In this document: positions 35,060 to 42,969 of the stretch, in pieces
Position numbering within the stretch: position 1 is the first letter of the stretch
How the letters are laid out: each line of letters opens with the position of its first letter
NCBI GenBank assembly: GCA_017525505.1
Contig: JAFXSR010000017.1
Span: 32,961-96,960, forward strand
Length of the DNA: 64,000 nt
Source of the DNA: Bacteroidales bacterium
GTDB lineage: Bacteria > Bacteroidota > Bacteroidia > Bacteroidales > WCHB1-69
Reading direction: 5' to 3'
Position numbers and translations under genes: made by a program
Notes under the pieces: model-generated
What the model saw: the letters and a program-made list of their open reading frames with translations, nothing else
Databases searched by the model: none
Told to the model about the DNA's origin: nothing

Positions 35060-37204
35060 ATGCGTCCTGATTTCAGTAAAGTAAACTTCAAACAAAAGAA
35101 GCAAAACGAGCAGAGTTTTGCCGAATGGGCTAAAGAAAACAACATCGACACCAGTTGGCTGACCACGGAGCAGATTCCCGTCAAGCCAGTATATGGAAAA
35201 GAGGATTTGGAAGGCATGGAACACCTCAACTATGCCGCCGGCATAGCCCCTTACCTCCGTGGACCCTACTCCACCATGTATGTGATGCGCCCATGGACCA
35301 TCCGTCAATACGCCGGATTCTCCACCGCTGAGGAAAGTAACGCCTTCTATCGCCGTAATATCGCGGCTGGTCAGAAAGGACTGTCTGTGGCCTTCGACTT
35401 GGCCACCCACCGTGGCTACGACGCCGACCACGAACGTGTAATGGGTGATGTGGGCAAGGCTGGTGTAAGTATATGCTCTGTCGAAGACATGAAGGTTTTG
35501 TTCGACCAGATTCCCTTGAACAAAATGTCTGTTTCCATGACCATGAACGGCGCTGTATTGCCGGTTTTGGCCTTCTATATTGTCGCCGCTTTGGAGCAAG
35601 GTGCCAAATACGAAGAGTTGCAAGGCACCATCCAAAACGACATTCTGAAGGAATTCATGGTACGAAACACCTATATTTATCCGCCTGAACACTCAATGCG
35701 AATTATCGCCGACATTTTCGAGTTCACCTCACAAAACATGCCGAAATTCAACAGCATCTCCATCTCAGGCTATCACATGCAGGAGGCCGGCGCCACTTCC
35801 GACATTGAAATGGCATACACCTTGGCCGACGGCTGGGACTACCTGCGCACCGGTGTCAAAGCCGGCTTGGATGTTGACGCTTTCGCACCTCGTCTGTCAT
35901 TTTTCTGGTGCTCGGGCATGAACCATTTCATGGAAATCGCCAAAATGCGCGCCGCCCGTATGCTGTGGGCTAAAATTGTAAGCACTTTCAACCCGAAAAA
36001 TCCTAAGTCTTTGGCTTTGCGTACGCACACACAAACCTCTGGATGGAGCCTCACCGAACAGGATCCGTTCAACAATGTGGCCCGCACCTGCATTGAAGCC
36101 ATGGGTGCCGCTCTGGGACACACCCAGTCACTGCACACCAACGCTTTGGACGAAGCTATCGCCCTGCCTACCGACTTCTCCGCGCGTATTGCCCGTAACA
36201 CCCAGATTTATATCCAGGAAGAGACCAACATTTGCCGTGTGGTTGACCCATGGGCTGGATCATACTATGTGGAAAGCCTCACCCACGCATTGGCTCACCG
36301 CGCCTGGGGTCATATCCAGGAAGTGGAAGCCCTGGGTGGCATGGCCAAAGCTATTGAAACCGGCATTCCGAAGATGAGAATTGAGGAAGCCGCTGCCAGA
36401 AAGCAGGCCAAAATCGACTCCGGCATCGAATCCATCGTTGGTGTCAATAAATACCGTCTGGATAAGGAAGACCCGATTGAGACATTGGAAGTGGACAACA
36501 CCGCAGTGCGTGAGGCCCAGATCAAGCGTTTGACAAAACTGAGAGCGGAACGTAACAACGAAGAGGTCCAGGCTTGTTTGGATGCCATCACCCGCTGCGC
36601 CGAGACCGGCGAAGGCAACTTGCTGGAATTGTCAGTGGATGCCGCCAAAAAACGCGCTTCCTTGGGTGAAATCTCCTACGCTATGGAGAAAGTTTTCGGA
36701 AGATACAAAGCAAAAATCAATTTAATTACAGGCGTGTACAGTTCAGAACAAAAAGAAAACACCAGCTTCAAGAAAGCTTGTGAGATGGCCGACGAGTTCG
36801 CCAAGAAAGAAGGCCGTCGTCCACGTATTATGATTGCCAAAATGGGCCAGGACGGTCACGACCGCGGCGCCAAGGTGGTCTCCACCGGTTATGCCGACAT
36901 CGGCTTCGACGTGGACATGGGTCCCTTGTTCCAAACTCCGGAAGAAGCTGCCAAACAAGCCGTTGAGAACGATGTTCACGTATTGGGCGTTTCCTCACTG
37001 GCCGCCGGTCACAAGACCCTGGTACCCCAAGTAATTGAAGAACTGAAAAAATTAGGCCGCGAGGACATCATCGTGGTGGTGGGTGGCGTTATTCCACCGC
37101 AGGACTACGACTTCCTGTACAAGGCCGGTGCCGCCGCTATTTTCGGCCCAGGCTCCGTCATCAGCGATTGTGCCATCAAAATTCTGGAAATTCTGATGAA
37201 TTAA
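35060..37204 (+). CDS. mutB: Methylmalonyl-CoA mutase, large (catalytic) subunit
   Basis: A B12-dependent mutase interconverting succinyl-CoA and methylmalonyl-CoA, used for propionate production in Bacteroidales. The catalytic barrel covers about residues 30-570 ([48 protein letters not shown]). The C-terminal cobalamin-binding domain carries [10 protein letters not shown], the Asp-x-His-x-x-Gly motif whose His ligates cobalt. Length (714) is normal for MutB. The usual small-subunit gene mutA is not upstream: hsdM is there instead. Either mutA lies elsewhere or the restriction island has separated them. Confidence 0.96.
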   Translation: MRPDFSKVNFKQKKQNEQSFAEWAKENNIDTSWLTTEQIPVKPVYGKEDLEGMEHLNYAAGIAPYLRGPYSTMYVMRPWTIRQYAGFSTAEESNAFYRRNIAAGQKGLSVAFDLATHRGYDADHERVMGDVGKAGVSICSVEDMKVLFDQIPLNKMSVSMTMNGAVLPVLAFYIVAALEQGAKYEELQGTIQNDILKEFMVRNTYIYPPEHSMRIIADIFEFTSQNMPKFNSISISGYHMQEAGATSDIEMAYTLADGWDYLRTGVKAGLDVDAFAPRLSFFWCSGMNHFMEIAKMRAARMLWAKIVSTFNPKNPKSLALRTHTQTSGWSLTEQDPFNNVARTCIEAMGAALGHTQSLHTNALDEAIALPTDFSARIARNTQIYIQEETNICRVVDPWAGSYYVESLTHALAHRAWGHIQEVEALGGMAKAIETGIPKMRIEEAAARKQAKIDSGIESIVGVNKYRLDKEDPIETLEVDNTAVREAQIKRLTKLRAERNNEEVQACLDAITRCAETGEGNLLELSVDAAKKRASLGEISYAMEKVFGRYKAKINLITGVYSSEQKENTSFKKACEMADEFAKKEGRRPRIMIAKMGQDGHDRGAKVVSTGYADIGFDVDMGPLFQTPEEAAKQAVENDVHVLGVSSLAAGHKTLVPQVIEELKKLGREDIIVVVGGVIPPQDYDFLYKAGAAAIFGPGSVISDCAIKILEILMN

Positions 37205-37208
37205 GCAG

Positions 37209-38141
37209 ATGATACGCTTTTTGAAGCATTCGGAAATCGACAAAGACAGGTGGAACAAAGCTGTCTCCGAGGCACCCAATTCCACTATCTTTGTCGATTT
37301 TGATTTCTTATGTATCGGCAATCCGAACTGGTGTGCCTTGGTAGAAGATGACTATCAAAGTATCATGCCCTTGCCGGTACGTTCAAAGCTGTCCATCAAG
37401 TATGTCTTCACCCCATTCTTTTATAATCGGATGGGCATTTTCTCCCCAAAAGAAATCACTCCTCAACTGGTGAAGGAATTTACCGATGCCATACCACGGA
37501 AATACAAACAGATTGACCTTTTTCTCAATGAGAACAATCCTTGCAAACTCATTGACAAAAAGGTTGTTGAAATGGTTTCGCATCGTATGGACTTGAATCA
37601 ATCCTACGAAACAATTGTCCGCCAATACTCGCAGAATACCAGCAGGAACATCAAATCCGCACAGAAACAAAACTTACAATATATCGAAAATCCCTCCATC
37701 AAGGAAACCATCCTGTTATTTCAACAGAACAGGGGCAAACAAAAGGCAGTACATTACAAAAAAAGAGACTATTTCACCTTGATGAGATTGGCACACCATG
37801 CTAACAACCAAGGATTATTGGATACCGTCGGCGTGCTGAGCGAAGGAACATTGATTGCTGGGGCCCTTTTTCTGAAAGATAATGGCAAAATATGGTTCTG
37901 GTTTTCGGGGCGGGACAATACACAAGCTGACAAAAAAGCCATGTTTTTCCTCATTGACGAATACATCCGTCGTCATGCAGAACAGCAATATATCTTAGAC
38001 TTCAACGGCTCAATGAACGAGAACGTAGCTAGACTTTACAAAAGTTTCGGCGGCATTCCATACACATTCAATATGCTTCACTATACCCGGGATTTTTATT
38101 TGGGGGGATTGATCAGGTTATATAAGGCGATTAAGAGTTGA
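37209..38141 (+). CDS. GNAT/FemAB-like acyltransferase (BioF2-like)
   Basis: A 310-residue soluble protein starting 4 bases after mutB. The second half has the pattern of the GNAT-fold BioF2-like/FemAB group: SVGVLSEGTLIAGALFLKDNGKIWFWFSG-type core strands, followed by KAMFFLIDEYIRRHAEQQYILDFNGSMNENVARLYKSFGG. Such proteins transfer acyl or aminoacyl groups, often to cell-envelope substrates. The link to mutB is positional only, and the substrate is unknown. The final residues are basic. Confidence 0.72.
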   Translation: MIRFLKHSEIDKDRWNKAVSEAPNSTIFVDFDFLCIGNPNWCALVEDDYQSIMPLPVRSKLSIKYVFTPFFYNRMGIFSPKEITPQLVKEFTDAIPRKYKQIDLFLNENNPCKLIDKKVVEMVSHRMDLNQSYETIVRQYSQNTSRNIKSAQKQNLQYIENPSIKETILLFQQNRGKQKAVHYKKRDYFTLMRLAHHANNQGLLDTVGVLSEGTLIAGALFLKDNGKIWFWFSGRDNTQADKKAMFFLIDEYIRRHAEQQYILDFNGSMNENVARLYKSFGGIPYTFNMLHYTRDFYLGGLIRLYKAIKS

Positions 38142-38280
38142 AAACTGAAAACTGATAGTTAGCAATTAAGAATTATGAGCGGTAAATTAAGAACTAAGTA
38201 TTAAGAACAATTCAACATTTCAACAATTAAAATTCATACCTCAAACCTATAAACCATTAACAATTCAACAATTCAACATT

Positions 38281-38943
38281 ATGAAACCCATCAGAAACCT
38301 AGGATTAGAAAATTCCATCTTCAATCATTTCATTGCGGAAATAAGAAGCGAGAACGCTCAGCAGGACAGTATGCGCTTCAGAAGGAATCTGGAACGTTTG
38401 GGGGAGATTTTCGCTTACGAAATCAGCAAACAGATGGAATACGAAAAGCGTGAGGTCACCACTCCGCTTGGCATTGCCAACATGAACCTGCTCAGGGAGA
38501 AGCCCGTCTTAGCCACTATTTTGCGCGCCGGCCTCCCCTTTCATCAAGGATTGCTCAACTACTTTGACGACTCGGAAAACGCCTTTATTTCGGCTTTCAG
38601 AAAGCATTACCGCGACGGTTCTTTCGAAATCCAAGTGGACTACATGTCTGCTCCCAACTTGGAAGACCGCACACTAATTATCGCCGACTCTATGTTGGCG
38701 ACGGGACAATCCATGATTTTGGCTTACGAAGAACTCCTCAACAACGGCAACCCCAGACACACGCACATCGCTTGCGCCATCGCCTCCGCCCAAGGCATCG
38801 AGTATTTGCAGAAAAACTTGTCGCCTCGCAAGTGTACCATCTGGGTGGGTGCTGTGGACGATGAATTGACCGCCAATTCTTTTATTGTACCCGGTTTGGG
38901 AGATGCCGGAGATTTGGCTTACGGCAACAAATTAAACGATTAA
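38281..38943 (+). CDS. upp: Uracil phosphoribosyltransferase
   Basis: A 220-residue pyrimidine salvage enzyme making UMP from uracil and PRPP. The PRPP-binding loop is DRTLIIADSMLATGQSM (about residues 128-144). The C-terminal PGLGDAGDLAYGN is the uracil-binding hallmark of UPRTases, and ILRAGLPFHQG is also conserved. It sits behind 140 bases of AT-rich low-complexity DNA made of AACAATTCAACATT-like repeats and upstream of tRNA-Phe. Confidence 0.95.
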   Translation: MKPIRNLGLENSIFNHFIAEIRSENAQQDSMRFRRNLERLGEIFAYEISKQMEYEKREVTTPLGIANMNLLREKPVLATILRAGLPFHQGLLNYFDDSENAFISAFRKHYRDGSFEIQVDYMSAPNLEDRTLIIADSMLATGQSMILAYEELLNNGNPRHTHIACAIASAQGIEYLQKNLSPRKCTIWVGAVDDELTANSFIVPGLGDAGDLAYGNKLND

Positions 38944-39092
38944 CTTCCATTTTGCCCCGCATTTAGAGGATAAAAAAAGAGAAAAATACATGTCTTTATT
39001 CAATCTGTAAAATTAAAATCATTGAGTATCAATCATTTATATTGATTCTGAAAAAATTTTTCAAAAAACATAATCCAGATTGATTTTTTTTG

Positions 39093-39100
39093 TATTTTTG
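39093..39100 (+). promoter_or_regulatory. Promoter -7 element for tRNA-Phe
   Basis: TATTTTTG, 18 bases upstream of the first base of the tRNA. Confidence 0.6.
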
Positions 39101-39117
39101 CAACTCCAAAAACAGCT

Positions 39118-39190
<73 letters not shown>

Positions 39191-39200
39191 CTTTTTTTTC

Positions 39201-39233
39201 AAACGTGTCAAACAAATGTTTGACACGTTTTTT
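39201..39233 (+). terminator. Strong intrinsic terminator after tRNA-Phe
   Basis: AAACGTGTCAAAC (39201-39213) pairs perfectly with GTTTGACACGTTT (39218-39230) around a four-base loop, followed by T residues. Confidence 0.9.
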
Positions 39234-39242
39234 ATTTCTCAG

Positions 39243-39263
39243 GGCTGCCATGATATGACAGCC
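39243..39263. repeat. 21-base dispersed palindrome, copy 2
   Basis: The same palindrome family as 6974-6994, here with fully paired outer stem GGCTG/CAGCC and inner CAT/ATG. Confidence 0.4.
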
Positions 39264-39306
39264 TTATATTATTACAACAACTCTATATTTTTAATATAAC
39301 TGCTTG

Positions 39307-39314
39307 TATATTTG
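39307..39314 (+). promoter_or_regulatory. Housekeeping-type -7 element upstream of T9SS cargo gene 1
   Basis: TATATTTG matches TAnnTTTG and lies 44 bases upstream of the ECF-like promoter, giving a possible tandem pair. Confidence 0.45.
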
Positions 39315-39357
39315 AAATTTATGTAAAACCATCCGCTCGGTAAATTTTCGATTCCAT

Positions 39358-39388
39358 TGTAACGTTCTGTGAGTTTTTAGCGTCATGT
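39358..39388 (+). promoter_or_regulatory. ECF-sigma-like promoter, copy 1
   Basis: TGTAACG (39358-39364), 16 bases, then CGTCATGT (39381-39388). The AAC of the -35 and CGTC of the -10 are the usual ECF sigma elements. The same pair with the same spacing occurs at 42386-42416. The cargo-gene ATG is 33 bases downstream. Confidence 0.6.
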
Positions 39389-39420
39389 GATTGAAAGAAA
39401 ACAATAAAAACCACAGCACA

Positions 39421-42279
39421 ATGAAAAACAATATTATTCTTTTAGCCTTTATCATTTGCGGAATTATGGGGACCATTTCCGCACAGACCTTCGTTACGAT
39501 GGGCGGTAGCACAACAAGTGTCACAGGATGTGATTTTATCATTTTAGACCACGGCGGTCTTCAAGGAAATTACGGTCCCCACCGTAATGACATCTTGACT
39601 ATTCATTCGGACGACCCCATGAATCCCAATGTGCAGGTGAAAATCAACATGGGATATCTGGAAATTTGTCACAATGACACCTTGTTTGTGTATGACGGGG
39701 ACATGGTGGCAGACTCTCTGTTATTAGCGGCCATCAACAGCCAAATTGCAAATAACGTTTCGGCAAACGAACTTGTTTACACGGCTACCGTCCACAATCC
39801 GAGCGGAGCAATAACCTTGAGGTTCAAGAGTGACGACACCCTCCAATCCGGCGGGTACCTCGTTGAAACAAGTTGCGTTCGCGCTTGCCAACGTGTCGGT
39901 TTGGATATCAATCCCTTTTTATCCTCTCATTATCCACAATTGGATACAGACGGCTTTTATTACATAGATCTATGCGGGAACGACACCCTTCATCTGGTCG
40001 TAAACGGGGTTTATCCCGACAATGACTATACTTACCACCAAGCTGACACCAATGTCACATTCAAATGGGACCTGGGCGTTGATTACATGGAAGGAGAAGG
40101 GATGACCGTGCTGGATTATCTGTTTGAAGCTGGACGAGGATATGACATTTCAATCAGCAATGAGGATAGCGCCGGCTGCAAGAACATGATGCCTACTATC
40201 TTCCGAATCAGAACCTCCATGAATCCCATCAAACACATACAGCCGCTACCCGCTATCTGTTCCGGTGATGAAATAACGATAACCTCCGGATACTCCAATC
40301 TTTCCATATTGCAGATTGACTCGGTTCACAGCGTACAGGAAACGTCACTGGCTGTTAACGACACCGTATTCATTCCCGACGGGGTGGATTGCGGTAACGG
40401 ATGCGAATACTACTCTCCGGTGACCTTCACCGCATTCGCCCCCAACGCCACCATCCAGAGCGCCGACGACATTCTGTATGTCCGAATAAAAATGGAGCAC
40501 TCCTACATCGGCGACGTCTATATCGCACTCACCTGTCCGAACGGACAAAGAGCCAAAATCATGAACAAGTACGGCTCAAGCGGTTCCTCCCAATGCTCCG
40601 CCTATATTCCTGTCCCCTGGGGATGGCAAATGAACTCAGGGGTAACTTCCAGTGCATTTTTTGGCATCGCCTTCGACAACTCCAACGGTTGCGATCCCAA
40701 TGACCACCTGAACCAAATGGGCCAGCCATGGAATTATTGTTGGTCGAACAACACCAGCAACGGATACCAATATGCCAACGGCTTCGGATACGTTTACGAA
40801 ACTGTCAATGTCCACAATGGCAGCGTCGATTCCACCAACACGCTCAGCATGACCAATGTTTATCATCCTGACGAGTCCTTCAGCTCGTTGATCGGATGCC
40901 CCATGAACGGACAATGGGCGATTACGGTCATTGACGGCTGGGGAGCGGATAACGGATGGATTACCGAATGGGAAATGGCATTGGATCCCTCTTTGGTTCC
41001 TCAGGATTGGTCCTATACCGTTTTTGCCGACTCCGTTTACGTGACTGGACCTGGTGCGGAGAACTCCACCATTATCCCCTCCGAGGGTGGAGACTTTGAA
41101 TACACAGTGCATGTTATTGACGACCTGGGTTGCGAATATGACTCCAGCTTTGTTTTGAATGTGGTGGAAAAACCTCATCCCGACCTTGGCCCCGACATTG
41201 CCATCTGCCATGGTGACCTTTATGAATTAGATTGTGGCTATGACGAGCCTTATACCTCACTCGTATGGAGCACCGGCGAGCATACCCCTTCCATCTTTCT
41301 GACCTCCGCAGGCGATTACTCGGTCCGTGTGTCTGTGACCAACGAAGACGGGTTGGTTTGCGTGGGTTCCGACACTGTCAATGTCTATGTTTCCCCGAAA
41401 CCGACGCCCGAATTCACCGCCTCCGACACCTCTGGTTGCGCACCATTGACCGTACATTTCAACAATGCCAGCTTCGCCAACGACACTATGGGCATGTCGT
41501 ACCATTGGATTATCTATGACGAGAATGGCAATGTGGTCCTTACTTCCGACAAGGCGACCCCCGACCTGCAATTTGATCACGAGGGACAATATACCGTCAA
41601 ATTGGTGGTCATAACCGATGAAGGATGCACGGATTCTATCACCAAATACAATTACCTGACTATCAATTACCAGCCCTTGGCTGAATTCGACGCCCTGCCA
41701 GAGGTATCCTTATGGTCTGAAACCAATGGCTCCATCTTCTTCCAAGTACAGGGCGACACCCTGGAATTCGGCGACGGCATGGGTTTCTATTGGGACTTTG
41801 GTGATGGCAGCATCGACTCCTCCAGCTACTCCCTCGAACACAATTTTCCCAGTTGGGGAGACTATGATGTGACCCTCTCCATGTTCACTCCTGAAGGATG
41901 TAACAGCAGTATCACCCATACCGTTACTTTGGAAGCGGATCTCATTTTCCCGAATGTCATCACTCCCAACGGTGACGGCGTGAACGACGTATTCGCTATC
42001 GGCAACCTCAACACCAGCGTGAACGACTATGACCCGGACAAATACAGAAACAACGAACTGACCATTTATGACCGCTGGGGCAAGCAAATTTACCATGCAC
42101 TCAACTACGACACCTTCATGGATATGACGGGTAAGAGAGGTAATGGCATCATTGTGGGCGAACAGGTATTCGACGCCTCCAAAGTGACCGACGGTACTTA
42201 TTACTTCACCTTCCTCTACAAGGGAAAACTAAAAACCGTCAACTATCACGGCACTCTGCAGATTATCAAGGAAAGATAA
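39421..42279 (+). CDS. T9SS type B cargo protein 1: CUB, P-domain, PKD repeats, gliding-motility C-terminal domain
   Basis: A 952-residue secreted protein. A signal peptide (MKNNIILLAFIICGIMGTISAQ) precedes a CUB-like domain (about residues 30-165). A subtilisin/convertase P-domain-like region spans about 330-520 (DDILYVRIKMEHSYIGD to DGWGADNGWITEWEMALDPS). Two PKD domains follow (about 660-745 and 755-840; FYWDFGDGS). The end is the gliding-motility/T9SS type B domain starting VFPNVITPNGDGVNDVF near residue 842. It has no protease or other catalytic domain, so it is more likely an adhesin or surface-layer protein than an enzyme. It is first of three paralogues. Confidence 0.9.
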   Translation: MKNNIILLAFIICGIMGTISAQTFVTMGGSTTSVTGCDFIILDHGGLQGNYGPHRNDILTIHSDDPMNPNVQVKINMGYLEICHNDTLFVYDGDMVADSLLLAAINSQIANNVSANELVYTATVHNPSGAITLRFKSDDTLQSGGYLVETSCVRACQRVGLDINPFLSSHYPQLDTDGFYYIDLCGNDTLHLVVNGVYPDNDYTYHQADTNVTFKWDLGVDYMEGEGMTVLDYLFEAGRGYDISISNEDSAGCKNMMPTIFRIRTSMNPIKHIQPLPAICSGDEITITSGYSNLSILQIDSVHSVQETSLAVNDTVFIPDGVDCGNGCEYYSPVTFTAFAPNATIQSADDILYVRIKMEHSYIGDVYIALTCPNGQRAKIMNKYGSSGSSQCSAYIPVPWGWQMNSGVTSSAFFGIAFDNSNGCDPNDHLNQMGQPWNYCWSNNTSNGYQYANGFGYVYETVNVHNGSVDSTNTLSMTNVYHPDESFSSLIGCPMNGQWAITVIDGWGADNGWITEWEMALDPSLVPQDWSYTVFADSVYVTGPGAENSTIIPSEGGDFEYTVHVIDDLGCEYDSSFVLNVVEKPHPDLGPDIAICHGDLYELDCGYDEPYTSLVWSTGEHTPSIFLTSAGDYSVRVSVTNEDGLVCVGSDTVNVYVSPKPTPEFTASDTSGCAPLTVHFNNASFANDTMGMSYHWIIYDENGNVVLTSDKATPDLQFDHEGQYTVKLVVITDEGCTDSITKYNYLTINYQPLAEFDALPEVSLWSETNGSIFFQVQGDTLEFGDGMGFYWDFGDGSIDSSSYSLEHNFPSWGDYDVTLSMFTPEGCNSSITHTVTLEADLIFPNVITPNGDGVNDVFAIGNLNTSVNDYDPDKYRNNELTIYDRWGKQIYHALNYDTFMDMTGKRGNGIIVGEQVFDASKVTDGTYYFTFLYKGKLKTVNYHGTLQIIKER

Positions 42280-42349
42280 AATTCCAGAAAAAAATCTATA
42301 TATAGGCATCTATTTTTTCAAGTAAAGTATATTTATATTAAATATTTTG

Positions 42350-42357
42350 TATCTTTG
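42350..42357 (+). promoter_or_regulatory. Housekeeping-type -7 element upstream of the 42480 gene
   Basis: TATCTTTG, 29 bases before the ECF-like promoter, repeating the tandem arrangement seen at 39307-39388. Confidence 0.5.
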
Positions 42358-42385
42358 CCGATTAGAAAAAAAATTTTCATTTTGC

Positions 42386-42416
42386 TGTAACGTTTTGAGG
42401 GTTTAAAGCGTCATGT
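42386..42416 (+). promoter_or_regulatory. ECF-sigma-like promoter, copy 2
   Basis: TGTAACG (42386-42392), 16 bases, then CGTCATGT (42409-42416), identical in both boxes and in spacing to copy 1. The spacer sequences differ. Confidence 0.6.
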
Positions 42417-42479
42417 AGTTAGATAAAAACAGCAAAAGGCAAAACGTAAAAATGATAACATATTAAAATTTAGATAGTT

Positions 42480-42932
42480 ATGAAAAAACTGATTTTATTT
42501 GCGATGGCTTTTTTCCTTCTATTTGGAGCCTATTCACAGCAAAGCAAGAAAGAAATTAAGGTTGATCCTCGCCTCACAGAGATATTAGGAGCTGCCAAAG
42601 TCAATGATTTGAGAGCCAATAATCCGAAACAATTACTGATTGAGCATGTCAATCTGAATTATTTCTGCTATGTGGCCTTGAAAATGTCGGAACCGGAAGG
42701 CACTTTCATCATGAAAGACGACTTGAAGAACCATATCAAAGCCGGCAAAAGCTGCAATTACCAGGATATTATCAGCAGCGGAGCCCTCAACCGATATGAC
42801 TTTGACTTGGAGCAACATGCCTTTATGACGATGGTATATCCCATGGGCAATACTGGTGCCTACATCATTGTCAACTCCAAGCAATGGTTTGAGGAACAGA
42901 AGCGCGCTGTATTGTCAGAATACGGTTTTTAA
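42480..42932 (+). CDS. Small secreted protein of unknown function
   Basis: A 150-residue protein with a signal peptide (MKKLILFAMAFFLLFGAYSQQ). The mature part is mixed alpha/beta and has no repeat, sorting domain or recognised motif. It stands between two T9SS cargo paralogues, 37 bases upstream of the second, and is preceded by the second ECF-like promoter. It is therefore likely to be co-transcribed with cargo gene 2 and could be a dedicated periplasmic partner; that is inference from position only. Confidence 0.78.
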   Translation: MKKLILFAMAFFLLFGAYSQQSKKEIKVDPRLTEILGAAKVNDLRANNPKQLLIEHVNLNYFCYVALKMSEPEGTFIMKDDLKNHIKAGKSCNYQDIISSGALNRYDFDLEQHAFMTMVYPMGNTGAYIIVNSKQWFEEQKRAVLSEYGF

Positions 42933-42969
42933 TCCATAGAAAATCAACAAAAATAAAAACAATAGAACA

